A stretch of 64,000 bases of DNA from JAIROC01 sp031553535 (GTDB lineage Bacteria > Bacteroidota > Bacteroidia > Bacteroidales > WCHB1-69): assembly GCA_031553535.1 (NCBI GenBank), contig JAVBLM010000017.1, positions 15,191 to 79,190 of the forward strand, written 5' to 3'. The notes beneath the pieces are model-generated. The model did no database searches, was not told the origin of the DNA, and saw only the letters and a program-made list of their open reading frames with translations. Shown here piece after piece: positions 54,262 to 63,880 of this stretch (positions are counted from its first letter, which is position 1; each line of letters begins with the position of its first letter). Position numbers and translations under genes: made by a program.

Positions 54262-55017
54262 ATGCAAAACAAAAATGCTATTATTGAGGTTTGCGTTGAC
54301 TCAATTGATTCCTCACTTATTGCTCAATCTGCAGGAGCTTATCGGGTAGAATTATGTAATAATCTTTCAGAAGGAGGAACCACTCCCTCTTTTGCTCAAA
54401 TAGAAATAGCGCGAAAACTTTTAACCATACAATTATATATACTTATCAGGCCTCGCGGAGGGGATTTCTTATACAATGATATAGAATTTGAAACAATAAA
54501 ATCGGATATTCATCTATGTGGAAAAATCGGGTGTAATGGAGTCGTTATCGGCATGTTAAATGAGGATGGGGCCATCGATTACAACAGATGCCGGGAGTTG
54601 GTCAGGGTTGCTCATAATTATTCGATGGGCGTTACCTTTCATCGTGCATTTGACCGATCGGCCGATCTATTCCAAAGTTTGGAAGATATTATTGACCTGG
54701 GTTGTGAGCGTATTTTAACTTCAGGAGGCAGAAATACCGCTGTAGAAGGGATATCGATAATCAAACATCTGGTAGAAAAAGCAGATGGAAGAATTCACAT
54801 TATGCCCGGATCGGGTATTGCACCGGAAAATGTTTCCGGATTAATGAAAGAAACAAAAGCACGTGAAGTTCACGGAACATTCCGAAGCCTGTATCATAGT
54901 CATATGAAATATAAAAATACCGATTTGAAAAACATTGAGGAAGAATATAGTATATGGCTTGCCGATGCACAAAAGATAAAGCAAACAATTCAAATTATAA
55001 ATAAGATAACTGTCTAA
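54262..55017 (+). CDS. cutC: CutC family protein
   Basis: A 251-aa TIM-barrel protein of the CutC family. It has EVCVDSIDSSLIAQSAGAYRVELCNNLSEGGTTPS, then IRPRGGDFLYND, VIGMLNEDGAIDYNRCREL, FHRAFDRS, LTSGG and IMPGSGIAPEN, all family landmarks. CutC was once described as a copper homeostasis protein; later work questions a direct copper role. It is followed after 11 bp by a transglutaminase-like lipoprotein gene in the same direction. Confidence 0.9.
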   Translation: MQNKNAIIEVCVDSIDSSLIAQSAGAYRVELCNNLSEGGTTPSFAQIEIARKLLTIQLYILIRPRGGDFLYNDIEFETIKSDIHLCGKIGCNGVVIGMLNEDGAIDYNRCRELVRVAHNYSMGVTFHRAFDRSADLFQSLEDIIDLGCERILTSGGRNTAVEGISIIKHLVEKADGRIHIMPGSGIAPENVSGLMKETKAREVHGTFRSLYHSHMKYKNTDLKNIEEEYSIWLADAQKIKQTIQIINKITV

Positions 55018-55027
55018 ATTCAAATAA

Positions 55028-57700
55028 ATGAAAACAATATACAAACCTGTTTTATCTATTTTATCATTAATCTTATTAACCACATCCTGCAACGAAAAAG
55101 AAACCCATTTCTTAACCGACGCTACTTATCGTCAACAAGTTCATGAACAATTCTTAAAACGTCAAGACGAAGCCAAACATCGAAATGAAGTTCTGTTTTC
55201 TATACTTGAAAGAGAGAGTTTATCTTTGGAGCAAAAAGAAGCGCTGGAATTTTTGTATGCTTATATGCCATTATGTGATTTGGCGGATTATAATGGAGAT
55301 TTCTTTCTTAAACAAGTAGATGCCGCTTTCAACGCCCGGGATTATTTCCATTGGGGTAAAACCATTCCTGAGGATATCTTTCGTCATTTCGTATTGGTCT
55401 ATCGTGTTAATAACGAATACCTGGATACTGCCCGACTGGTTTTTTTTGAGGAGTTAAAGGAACGCATAAAAGACATGACGATGGAGGAAGCGGCACTGGA
55501 AGTAAATCACTGGTGTCATGAAAAGGTTACATATCGTGCCACCGACGGACGTACTTCCGCACCCCTGGCATTGGTACGTACTTCATGGGGACGTTGTGGA
55601 GAAGAATCAACTTTTACCGCCACCGCATTACGGGCTGTGGGGATTCCTGCACGTCAATGCTATACTCCACGCTGGGCACATACAAACAGTAATCACGCTT
55701 GGGTAGAAGTATGGATTAACGGACAATGGCACTATATGGGTGCCTGTGAACCTGAACCCGAACTGAATGTAGCATGGTTTACAGCTCCTGCTAAACGGGG
55801 AATGATGGTGCATACCAACGTCTTTGGCCTCTATACCGGACCTGAAGAGAAAAATTTCGAAAGCCCGTTGTATTCCAGGATCAATTTATTAGCAAATTAC
55901 GCACCTACCCGTCAGGTTAAAGTGAAGGTAATAGATGAAAAAGGGCAACCTGTAAGCGATGCAACTGTAAAGTTTAATGTTTACAATTATTCCGAACTAT
56001 ATCCTATCACAGAAAGCATGACCAACGCCGATGGGCTTACATCCATTACTTCCGGAATGGGAGACCTACTTATCTGGGTAAACAAGGACGATTTATCCGG
56101 ATATAAGAAATCATCTCCTGAAGATGAGATGGTAACAATAACAATAGAAAACTCTTCCGGTAAGATATTCGATGAAACGTTCACAATGAACCCTCCCCAG
56201 GAGCAAAAGATCAAAGAACTATCTTCTGAAAAAATAGCAGCAAATACGATTCGTCTTGCCTATGAAGATTCTATTAGGAATGCATATATGAATACATTTG
56301 CAACCGAATCGTATGCCTGTGAATTAGCTGAAAAGATGAAGTCAAACAAAAACGAAATGTGGAAATACCTACAGTTAGCTCAAGGCAACTGGCGTGAAAT
56401 CGAAGCCTTTATTAAAGACAATAAAGATAATCCGCGTTTATTTCCGTTTTTATCCTCATTACTGGAAAAAGATTTACGCGATACTCCGTCAGAATACCTA
56501 AACGATCATATACAAAATGGAGGAAAATCATCTTCTGGTATTCCCGAAGATATATTTGTCACGAAAATACTTTCTCCCCGTATTGCTCTGGAATTGATCA
56601 AGCCCTGGAGAAGCTTTTTCCAACAAAAAACAATCGCAGAAGAGATAGCCGGGACCAATCCTAGTGTAAACCATATTATCGATTACATTGAGAGAAACAT
56701 CCAAATCAAGAATGAAGAAAACTATTATAATTGTTTAATCACTCCTCGTGGTGTTTATGAATTGAAAATAGCGGACAGCCGTTCCCGTGATGTATTCTTT
56801 GTTGCTGTCTGTAGGAGTTTATCAATAGCTGCTCAAGTAGATGAAGCAACCGGAAAACCCCAATATTACCAAAATGGGAAGTGGAACGATGTGATTTTTG
56901 ACAAAGAATCCACCATAGAAAAAAGTGATATTTCCAAAGCTAAACTTACGCTTTCTAATGCCAAGACTAATGTAATAAAACCTGAATATTCAACCCATTA
57001 TACGCTGGCATATTTTAAAGAAGGTGATTTTCGAACGTTAAACTACAGAAACAACCCTGTATTAGCCACTTATCCTTCCACCTTGGATTTGGATGAAGGC
57101 TATTACCGTTTAATAACGGGAAGCCGTGCAAACGATGGTTCCGTGACTGTTCACAGCGACTATTTCGAGTTAAAACAGGGCAAGCCACATTCAATAACCC
57201 TGCAACTTCCTGAAATTGTAGGAAAAATATTTGTACAGGGAAGTATAGACATGAATACGGTTGTTACGCTGGAAAACAATGATAAAAAGTCATTGAAAGA
57301 ACTTGCCAATGGAAAAGGATTAATGCTTTGCTTTGTTGACGTGGGAAAAGAACCATCCAAACATATATTACAGGATCTTCCCCAACAACAAAGTGCACTT
57401 GAGCGATGGAATGGAGGAATTTTATTGGTAACCCCTGATGACAAACTCAATAATGCTTTTCATGCTTCCGCGTTCAGGAATTTACCAAAGCAAACTACCT
57501 GGGGGGTTGATAACCAACGTGCCTTATTAAAAACAGTTGCAGAAACATTGCAAATCAATTTTAACGATAACTTTCCTTTAACGATTTACTTGTCAACAAA
57601 TGGGGGTATTTTATATTATTCCGTAGGGTATCGAATCGGTATCGGAGAAGACATACTGAAAACAATTCATTTAGAGAAAGAAAGTTTGATCTCAAAATAA
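55028..57700 (+). CDS. Transglutaminase-like domain lipoprotein, 890 aa
   Basis: An 890-aa lipoprotein. A lipobox-like LTTSC puts the acylated Cys at about 21. Residues about 100-260 form a transglutaminase-like domain, with Cys in WGRCGEES (about 191) and His in SNHAWVEVW (about 224). A carboxypeptidase-regulatory-like segment follows (about 295-340), then helical regions (about 440-560), a second beta-rich region and a C-terminal thioredoxin-like part (about 750-880). Homologues occur in Bacteroidetes with unknown substrates. It probably acts on peptides or polymers in the periplasm or at the surface. It is coupled to cutC. The following 260 bp hold nothing recognised. Confidence 0.75.
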   Translation: MKTIYKPVLSILSLILLTTSCNEKETHFLTDATYRQQVHEQFLKRQDEAKHRNEVLFSILERESLSLEQKEALEFLYAYMPLCDLADYNGDFFLKQVDAAFNARDYFHWGKTIPEDIFRHFVLVYRVNNEYLDTARLVFFEELKERIKDMTMEEAALEVNHWCHEKVTYRATDGRTSAPLALVRTSWGRCGEESTFTATALRAVGIPARQCYTPRWAHTNSNHAWVEVWINGQWHYMGACEPEPELNVAWFTAPAKRGMMVHTNVFGLYTGPEEKNFESPLYSRINLLANYAPTRQVKVKVIDEKGQPVSDATVKFNVYNYSELYPITESMTNADGLTSITSGMGDLLIWVNKDDLSGYKKSSPEDEMVTITIENSSGKIFDETFTMNPPQEQKIKELSSEKIAANTIRLAYEDSIRNAYMNTFATESYACELAEKMKSNKNEMWKYLQLAQGNWREIEAFIKDNKDNPRLFPFLSSLLEKDLRDTPSEYLNDHIQNGGKSSSGIPEDIFVTKILSPRIALELIKPWRSFFQQKTIAEEIAGTNPSVNHIIDYIERNIQIKNEENYYNCLITPRGVYELKIADSRSRDVFFVAVCRSLSIAAQVDEATGKPQYYQNGKWNDVIFDKESTIEKSDISKAKLTLSNAKTNVIKPEYSTHYTLAYFKEGDFRTLNYRNNPVLATYPSTLDLDEGYYRLITGSRANDGSVTVHSDYFELKQGKPHSITLQLPEIVGKIFVQGSIDMNTVVTLENNDKKSLKELANGKGLMLCFVDVGKEPSKHILQDLPQQQSALERWNGGILLVTPDDKLNNAFHASAFRNLPKQTTWGVDNQRALLKTVAETLQINFNDNFPLTIYLSTNGGILYYSVGYRIGIGEDILKTIHLEKESLISK

Positions 57701-57960
57701 AAAGTGAATACAGTAGAACTTTGACAGAAAGGAAAGGATTATGAGGCATTTTCTTTCTACCCATTGTATATGTTCTATTACTTTTATTATCAAAAAGAGC
57801 GGAAGTGCGGTTACCTTTTGTATTGATGGACAGTTTAGCGCCCACAATGTTCGCCGCTCAGCAGTCATGACGCGTTAACAGTATGTTTTAAAATTTTATA
57901 GTTTGATATAAAGAAAGATAATTGTAAACTTTGTTAAAACAGTAACTAAAAATTCCTACG

Positions 57961-58701
57961 ATGGTAAACACAAAGAAAACACGGTCAGAGAAAGTCGAAA
58001 TAACTTCGGCTTCTGAAAAGGATAACATTTATAAAAACAAGAATTCTTTCTCAAACAAACGCTATACAAAGCAAGAAGAAAAAATGAATGTACTTACCCA
58101 CTGGATAGGTACTATTATTGTGAGCCTGGGATCAGGTTGTCTTATAACGCTAAGTGCATTGACAGGTTCTGCTGTAAAAATTGTCTCTATGTGTATATTC
58201 AGTTTCAGCATGATAACACTTTACTGTACTTCTACACTCTACCATTTCGCCGAAAACGAAAATACAAAAAAGAAACTTAGAGTATTAGACCATTCTTCTA
58301 TTTATCTTCTGATAGCGGGTACATATACACCGTTTTTGCTGATTAACTTAAAGGGCACTACAGGTATAGTACTTTTTATAATTGTGTGGAGTATGGCTCT
58401 TTTAGGAACAATAGCCAAAATATTTTTATTAAATAAATTCAAAAAGATGTCCATCGTGATTTATCTGGTTATGGGCTGGCTTATTATTTTTGTATTAAAG
58501 CCGATGATTAACACAACAAGTGTAACAGGTCTTATTTTCATTGCTTTAGGAAGTTTGTTTTATTCCGGCGGAATCTATTTTTATATACGTAAAGATAAGG
58601 AATTTTATCACGGTATATGGCACATTTTTGTTTTACTGGGGACTATTATGCTTTTCTTCGCGGTTTTGTATGGCTCTTTACTTCCGATAAAGCTCATGTA
58701 G
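57961..58701 (+). CDS. Hemolysin III / PAQR-like membrane protein
   Basis: A 246-aa integral membrane protein of the HlyIII/PAQR (YqfA) family. A charged N-terminal extension of about 40 residues ends in RYTKQEEKMN, the usual family opening, followed by about seven membrane segments. Conserved features are STLYHFAEN, DHSSIYLLIAGTYTPF and HGIWHIFVLLG, whose His/Asp residues are the metal-binding set. Bacterial function is uncertain despite the hemolysin name. It is preceded by a 260-bp gap and followed by small enzyme genes in the same direction. Confidence 0.85.
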   Translation: MVNTKKTRSEKVEITSASEKDNIYKNKNSFSNKRYTKQEEKMNVLTHWIGTIIVSLGSGCLITLSALTGSAVKIVSMCIFSFSMITLYCTSTLYHFAENENTKKKLRVLDHSSIYLLIAGTYTPFLLINLKGTTGIVLFIIVWSMALLGTIAKIFLLNKFKKMSIVIYLVMGWLIIFVLKPMINTTSVTGLIFIALGSLFYSGGIYFYIRKDKEFYHGIWHIFVLLGTIMLFFAVLYGSLLPIKLM

Positions 58702-58797
58702 GGTTCAGTCTTTTCCAATTTAATGAATCATTTATTATTTGATGTTTCGAATCAAAATTGTATTTTTGCGTATCAAATTGCATCAATAATATTAAGT

Positions 58798-59169
58798 ATG
58801 GAAAATAAATATTCTTATGTAACGAAACTTGACATCTTGTTCAAGCATTTGGAACGGATTGACGTTCCGAAAATGGTAGCTGAATGTACGGACAAATGGT
58901 TTAATCAAACGCTCACAAAAGTCAACAATAGTGTTGTGAGGATCGGCATTGTTGAGGGCGAATACCATTGGCATAAACATGATAATGACGATGAATTCTT
59001 TTTTGTGCTTGAGGGACAATTGTTAATAGATCTTGAAGACTGTACCATTGAATTAAATCCATTTCAAGGAACTACTATCTCAAAAGGAATAATGCATCGC
59101 CCGCGTGCCCCTAAGAAAACAGTAATGCTAATGGTTGAAACCTGTGCAATTCAACCTACTGGAAATTGA
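58798..59169 (+). CDS. Small cupin-domain protein
   Basis: A 123-aa single cupin. I start it at the ATG at 58798; the frame is open 25 codons upstream but that part is not cupin-like. The metal-binding motif GEYHWHKHDNDDEFFFVLEG (about 58-77) and the second motif GIMHRPRAPKK are both present. It probably binds a small carboxylate or metal. The substrate is unknown. It is the first of a run of small plus-strand enzymes. Confidence 0.8.
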   Translation: MENKYSYVTKLDILFKHLERIDVPKMVAECTDKWFNQTLTKVNNSVVRIGIVEGEYHWHKHDNDDEFFFVLEGQLLIDLEDCTIELNPFQGTTISKGIMHRPRAPKKTVMLMVETCAIQPTGN

Positions 59170-59382
59170 ATTTATGGTAAAACGATGAAAAACATCTACG
59201 CTTTATTTTATTGTCAATTGTGTAAACCTCCCTGTCAGACTTGAAACGGAAGCAAAAACAGATTGACAGAATGCCGAATTTTCAACTGGTGTTCTCATAC
59301 AAGCAACAACACCTATCTAACAAGTTCCATTTTGGTGATGAAAAATATAATTGTAAATTTGCACAATTATTAATCAATAAAA

Positions 59383-59793
59383 ATGATAGATATGAAATTC
59401 AGCAATGTAAGATTATTAGTCAAAGACTACAAAAAATGTTTCAAGTTTTATACTGAGAAACTTGGTTTGGAACCGCTTTGGGGAGATGAAGACGGATGTT
59501 ATGCTTCATTCAAAGTTGCGGATGGTATAGAAGGATTAGCCTTGTTTGTATCTGATTTTATGGCTCCCGCAGTTGATAATGCAGACAAAGACCAGCCCAC
59601 AGGCTATCGTGAGAAATCAATGGTATCCTTTGAAGTAGAAAATGTGGATGAGACCTATAAAACACTTTTGCAAAAAAACATCCAATTTATTAATCAACCA
59701 ACAGATATGCCGGATTGGGGAATGCGCGTTGTTCATTTGCGAGACCCTGAAGAAAATCTAATCGAATTTTTCACCCCTTTGAAAATGGAGTAA
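59383..59793 (+). CDS. VOC-superfamily (glyoxalase/bleomycin-resistance-like) protein
   Basis: A 136-aa protein with two VOC half-domains. The start of the fold is FSNVRLLVKDYKKCFKFYTEKLGLEP, and the second half contains MVSFEVENVDETYKTLL, ending VVHLRDPEENLIEFF with a metal-binding Glu. VOC proteins include glyoxalases and antibiotic-binding proteins; which class this is cannot be told. The ATG at 59392 (three codons later) is an equally likely start. It lies in a plus-strand run of small accessory enzymes. Confidence 0.85.
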   Translation: MIDMKFSNVRLLVKDYKKCFKFYTEKLGLEPLWGDEDGCYASFKVADGIEGLALFVSDFMAPAVDNADKDQPTGYREKSMVSFEVENVDETYKTLLQKNIQFINQPTDMPDWGMRVVHLRDPEENLIEFFTPLKME

Positions 59794-59871
59794 TTGCAAC
59801 GAATCTGTATCTGATGAGGTATTAAATCAAACAAAATATAAATTGTCCGAAAGGATATAAAATTAATTGAA

Positions 59872-60147
59872 ATGGAAAGTAATGTACAAATTTGTCAGAG
59901 TTGCGCAATGCCCATCAGCGAAAATAAGCAGAAAGGTACTAATGAAGATGACAGTTTATCAAATGACTACTGTTCGTATTGTTTCAAAAAAGGAAAATTC
60001 ACGAATAATGTTACGCTTGATGAACAGGTTGAAATGGGGTTAAATTATTATCCACCTTACAAAAAAGCTCAAACACAGGAAGAAAAAGATGCGATAAAAC
60101 AACAAACAAAAGATTTTTTATCCGCTCTTAAAAGATGGAAACCCTAA
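59872..60147 (+). CDS. Putative zinc-ribbon domain protein
   Basis: A 91-aa protein with CQSCAMPI (about 8-15) and YCSYCFKKGKFT (about 33-44), forming one zinc-ribbon, followed by a helical tail. It belongs to a widespread family of small zinc-ribbon proteins in Bacteroidota and Firmicutes annotated as putative transcriptional regulators, with no proven role. It lies between the VOC and ABM-type genes. Confidence 0.85.
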   Translation: MESNVQICQSCAMPISENKQKGTNEDDSLSNDYCSYCFKKGKFTNNVTLDEQVEMGLNYYPPYKKAQTQEEKDAIKQQTKDFLSALKRWKP

Positions 60148-60233
60148 ATCAAACATCGTCTTAAATTTGAACTTTTGTGTTAGACAACGAAGTAGAAAAT
60201 TAAATTTATTCATATTAAAAATTTATAACTCCG

Positions 60234-60515
60234 ATGAAGAAAAAAATCGTAATCGCAAAAATCCAAATCATTGCAGGAAAAGAAAAAGAATATCTGAACA
60301 TTGTTCCGGCATTGATTAAAGCAACAAGAAACGAACCGGGCAATTTGGTTTACAACTTGTACCAAAGTACTGAAAGCCCTTCGGAATTTTTGGTGTACGA
60401 GGAATATGTCGACGAAGCTGCTTTTAATACCCATCGCACTTCCGAAGCATTTCAAACTTTCGTAGAACAAGCTGGGCCTTTGTTTGCCAAAGAGTTGGAT
60501 ATACAAACTTTCTAA
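60234..60515 (+). CDS. Putative quinol/antibiotic biosynthesis monooxygenase (ABM) fold protein
   Basis: A 93-aa ABM-domain protein: KIVIAKIQIIAGKEKEYLNIVPALIKATRNEPGNLVYNLYQST, then FLVYEEYVDEAAFNTHRTSEAFQTF. Members are small dimers such as YgiN-type quinol monooxygenase. Its stop overlaps the start of the next gene (TAATG), so the two are translationally coupled. Confidence 0.85.
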   Translation: MKKKIVIAKIQIIAGKEKEYLNIVPALIKATRNEPGNLVYNLYQSTESPSEFLVYEEYVDEAAFNTHRTSEAFQTFVEQAGPLFAKELDIQTF

Positions 60516-60982
60516 TGGCAATGGAAAATCTTACCGCAAAACAAAAAGAATGTCTGGAAGTCATGGAACAGGCTTCTTTTGTAGAATTAACCACGATTGA
60601 TTCCGCCGGATTTCCTTCCACGCGTGCCATGTTGAATCTTCGAAATAAGCAACAATATCCGCACTTAATAAGCCTTTATGAAAAGGAAGAAAATCCTTTG
60701 ACTGTATATCTGACCACCAACACCGGTTCCGAAAAAATAAAAGAAATCGAACAAAACGGGAATGCCTGTTTATATTTTTGTGAAGTTGACGATTTTCACG
60801 GCATTCTATTGCAAGGAACGGTTGAGCATGTTACAGATAACGAATTTCGCAAGCAAGTTTGGCAAAAAGGCTGGGAAATATATTACCCAAAAGGTGATGA
60901 GGATTTTTCGATTTTGCGATTTGTGCCAAACAAACTGAAAACGTATTCGGAGTTTCACGTGGAAATGGAGGATGTAGAATAG
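60515..60982 (+). CDS. Pyridoxamine 5'-phosphate oxidase-like (general stress 26-type) protein
   Basis: A 155-aa split-barrel flavin-binding fold of the PNPOx-like/general stress protein 26 family. TTIDSAGFPSTRAMLNL and LTTNTGSEKIKEIEQNGNACLYF are the recognisable segments. It probably binds FMN or F420-like cofactors or acts in redox stress. Its start overlaps the stop of the ABM-fold gene by one base. The internal ATG two codons later is also possible. Confidence 0.8.
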   Translation: MAMENLTAKQKECLEVMEQASFVELTTIDSAGFPSTRAMLNLRNKQQYPHLISLYEKEENPLTVYLTTNTGSEKIKEIEQNGNACLYFCEVDDFHGILLQGTVEHVTDNEFRKQVWQKGWEIYYPKGDEDFSILRFVPNKLKTYSEFHVEMEDVE

Positions 60983-61097
60983 TAAGATTAATGAAATGTT
61001 ACTTCAGATTATGTCAATATTCAAAGAAATACATTCATCCTGAAATTTTAATGTAAATGTATGTCGAAATCTAGTAATTAAAAAAGACAATGTTATC

Positions 61098-61661
61098 TTG
61101 ATTTTAGAAAAAAGGACAGAATATATATTATTGACAGAAAGACTTGGTTTAAGACGATGGATAGATTCGGACACTGAGCCTTTTGCAAAAATGAATATGG
61201 ATAAAAAAATGATGAAGTATTTTCCTGGCACCTTATCCTATTCGGAGACTCAGGACTTCGTAAATAGAATTACGTCACATTTTGATAAATATAACTTTGG
61301 ACTATATGCGGTTGAAGAAAAATCAACCAAAGAATTTATTGGGTTTACAGGATTCAGTATTCCAACTTTTGAGGCTTCTTTCATGCCTTGTGTAGAAATC
61401 GGTTGGCGATATAAAAAAGAATTTTGGGGTAAAGGTTTGGCTACTGAAGCTGCAAAAACATGTTTAACATATGGTTTTGAGGCTTTACATTTTGATAAAG
61501 TAGTTTCATTTACTTCAGCCTTGAATATAAACTCAGAAAAAGTAATGAAGAGAATTGGAATGACATTCATTGGTTATTTCGATCATCCGAAAATAGACAA
61601 AAACAATCCTCTATGTCAACACGTTCTTTATCAAGTTGAGAATGAAAAACGAAAGGTGTAA
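61098..61661 (+). CDS. GNAT N-acetyltransferase, RimJ/RimL-like
   Basis: A 187-aa acetyltransferase. The frame begins with a TTG at 61098 (MILEKRTEYILLTERLGLRRW); there is no ATG in frame near the conserved TERLGLR start, so TTG is the best choice. Acetyl-CoA binding is in EFWGKGLATEAA (about 112-122), and the C-terminus has NINSEKVMKRIGM. It resembles enzymes acetylating N-terminal or small-molecule amines; the substrate is unknown. It is in the plus-strand run of small genes. Confidence 0.8.
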   Translation: MILEKRTEYILLTERLGLRRWIDSDTEPFAKMNMDKKMMKYFPGTLSYSETQDFVNRITSHFDKYNFGLYAVEEKSTKEFIGFTGFSIPTFEASFMPCVEIGWRYKKEFWGKGLATEAAKTCLTYGFEALHFDKVVSFTSALNINSEKVMKRIGMTFIGYFDHPKIDKNNPLCQHVLYQVENEKRKV

Positions 61662-61769
61662 CAAATGAGTAGTTTGTTGCCAACTGCCGTTCTGTTGTCA
61701 GCGAATGTAACATCGTCAGCAACCATAAATAAGTGAAAGCATGAATAAAAATGTATTAGATAAAGAGAA

Positions 61770-62732
61770 ATGAACACAAAAGACCAAAGTAAACGGGAAT
61801 ATATTGCGCGGATAAACAAGGTAATGGACTATCTTGAAAAACATTTAGACGAGCCGGTAAATCTTGCTAAAGTTGCAGAAGTTGCACATTTTTCGCCGTT
61901 TCACTTCCACCGGATTTTTACAAGTTTGACTGGAGAGACATTGAATTCATTTATTCAACGGATACGAATAGAGAAGGCTGCCAAACTGCTCAAAAACGAT
62001 GAAACGCTATCTATCAGTGAAATTGCGGATAAATGTGGATTCGGTAGCTCCTCTGTTTTCAGTCGTGTATTCCGGAAATATTTTGGCTTGACAGCAAAGG
62101 AATTTCGCAATACAGAAAAAGCGGTGCTTGTAAAAGGTGGGTTATATTATAGCAAGAATGGTCAATTGGTTAGCAAGGGTTATCAACTGGATTCCGATTT
62201 TATAATGGAACTTTGCAGTGATAATTCAAACCAATTTATTCATTCAAATTTTATTATTATGGACACAAAAATTGAAATCAGAGAAATGCCTGAAATGCAA
62301 GTAGTGTATATTCGCCATACAGGCCAGTTTAATCAAATCGGAAAAGCATACGAGAAACTGATGAAGTGGGCAGGCCCCCGTGGACTGTTAAATTTTCCAC
62401 AAACAAAAACAATTACAGTCTATCATGACGATCCGTCAGTAACGGCAATGGAAAAGGTTCGTCAAAGCGCTGGTATTACTGTAGAGAAGGATGTGAAAGT
62501 GGAAGGTGAAGTCGGAAAAATGAAAGTGGAAGGTGGAAAATATGCTGTAGGACATTTTAAAATCGATGAAAAAGGATTTGAAAAAGCATGGAATACGATG
62601 TGTTTATGGTTAACTGAAAGCGGATATCAACCCAGTGAAGGAAATCCGTATGAATTATATTACAATTCACCGGAAGATGATGCCAAGCATAGATTTGTCT
62701 TAGATATATGCATCCCTGTAAAACCATTATAA
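61770..62732 (+). CDS. AraC-family regulator with GyrI-like effector domain
   Basis: A 320-aa transcription regulator. The N-terminal AraC/XylS DNA-binding domain (about 10-115) has two helix-turn-helices (VNLAKVAEVAHFSPFHFHRIF and SISEIADKCGFGSSSVFSRVFRKYFG). The C-terminal GyrI-like/BacR small-molecule-binding domain (about 165-320) starts with IEIREMPEMQVVYIRHTGQ. Such proteins (Rob, BmrR-like logic) sense drugs or detergents and control resistance genes. A terminator follows it, so it does not run into the next gene. Confidence 0.9.
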   Translation: MNTKDQSKREYIARINKVMDYLEKHLDEPVNLAKVAEVAHFSPFHFHRIFTSLTGETLNSFIQRIRIEKAAKLLKNDETLSISEIADKCGFGSSSVFSRVFRKYFGLTAKEFRNTEKAVLVKGGLYYSKNGQLVSKGYQLDSDFIMELCSDNSNQFIHSNFIIMDTKIEIREMPEMQVVYIRHTGQFNQIGKAYEKLMKWAGPRGLLNFPQTKTITVYHDDPSVTAMEKVRQSAGITVEKDVKVEGEVGKMKVEGGKYAVGHFKIDEKGFEKAWNTMCLWLTESGYQPSEGNPYELYYNSPEDDAKHRFVLDICIPVKPL

Positions 62733-62761
62733 TAGCAACATCACAAAAATACTGAATTACG

Positions 62762-62793
62762 AGCGACTGAAGAGATACTCTTCAGTCGCTTTT
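62762..62793 (+). terminator. Intrinsic terminator after the AraC-family gene
   Basis: A 13-bp perfect stem AGCGACTGAAGAG (62762-62774) with 62778-62790, a 3-nt loop and a short T tail. It lies 30 bp after the stop. The rest of the gap to 63000 shows only a 46-codon frame at 62821 that I do not accept as a gene. Confidence 0.85.
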
Positions 62794-63000
62794 ATACGTT
62801 ATAGATAATTAGGATTGGAAATGAGACGGAAAAAAGAAAAATATTTTCTAATTTGCGTCTTACTACCAATGATTTTTCTACCAACGACCGGTGAAGTCAC
62901 AAGCAATGTTTACTGTTCAGTAATTGTGAACGTTGGTGTCAATATACAAATAATGTATTAGTTAACAGAGACAATAAATTAACAACAAAAAATCAAATCC

Positions 63001-63636
63001 GTGGAAATTAAATTAAGGTTAGAAGAGGAAAAAGATTACAGACTTGTTGAGGAGGTGACACGCGAAGCATTCTGGAATGTATATTCTCCCGGCTGCGATG
63101 AGCATTTACTGGTTCGTAATATAAGGGGAGAAAAGGAATTTATTAGAGAACTTGATTTCGTAGCAATCCATAATGATATAATTGTAGGAAACATCGTTTA
63201 TGTAGAAGCAAAGATAACAGATAATCAGAGGAAAGAACATAAAGTAATAGCTTTCGGGCCGGTAAGTGTATTGCCATCCTATCAGCATAAAGGAATCGGA
63301 GGTAAATTAATAACCCATACCGCACAATTAGCAAAAGAAATGGGATATAAGGCTATATTCATATATGGTGATCCTTTGTATTATAAACGATTCGGATTCA
63401 AGGAATCGAAAGAATACAACATAACCAATAAGGATAAAAAATATCCGGCAGCATTACTAGTGCTGGAATTATACCCCAATGCCTTACATGGAATAGAAGG
63501 AATATATGATGAAGGCAGTATCTATACCATAGACCAAGAGGAACTGAAAGAATTTGAGAAAGGATTTCCTCAAAAAGAAAAGAAGTTTACAAAAACACAG
63601 GAAAGGTTCCTGGAAATGGTCAGTAAGCTTTTATAA
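63001..63636 (+). CDS. GNAT N-acetyltransferase
   Basis: A 211-aa GNAT with start codon GTG at 63001; the fold begins immediately (EIKLRLEEEKDYRLVEEVTREAF). Acetyl-CoA binding is in FGPVSVLPSYQHKGIGGKLI (about 83-102). It belongs to the predicted N-acetyltransferase YhbS-like class, with a C-terminal extension of about 60 residues. The substrate is unknown. It is the last complete gene of the window. Confidence 0.85.
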   Translation: MEIKLRLEEEKDYRLVEEVTREAFWNVYSPGCDEHLLVRNIRGEKEFIRELDFVAIHNDIIVGNIVYVEAKITDNQRKEHKVIAFGPVSVLPSYQHKGIGGKLITHTAQLAKEMGYKAIFIYGDPLYYKRFGFKESKEYNITNKDKKYPAALLVLELYPNALHGIEGIYDEGSIYTIDQEELKEFEKGFPQKEKKFTKTQERFLEMVSKLL

Positions 63637-63733
63637 AATAAGTAATGCCAAAAAGACATACATATTATTAGTTTAATGTTTTATTTAAACAATTGTTAAT
63701 TATTGATTTACTAAAGTATATTCCCCGTTAACC

Positions 63734-63880
63734 ATGAACAAAAAAAGCAACATTCCGCTGAAAGATATAGCCATAAAGCACATAGAAAATTATCCCGATA
63801 GACCAACTATTGTATTTTTACATGATTCATTTGGTTGTATCGAACTTTGGAGGGGTTTCCCCGAACGCATTCTATGCTAA
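63734..63880 (+). pseudogene. Truncated alpha/beta hydrolase fragment
   Basis: A 48-codon frame from the ATG at 63734 reads as the N-terminus of an alpha/beta hydrolase: a spacer, then RPTIVFLHDSFGCIELWRGFP, which matches the strand and oxyanion-hole region (HDSFG). The stop codon TAA at 63878-63880 comes where such enzymes normally continue for over 200 residues. The last 120 bases of the window do not continue the fold in any frame I checked by eye. It is probably truncated by an insertion or deletion. Confidence 0.6.

Noticed and set aside
62821..62961. 46-codon frame with a hydrophobic start (possible exported peptide)
   Set aside because: No supporting promoter, ribosome-binding site or family resemblance. 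Too short to accept.
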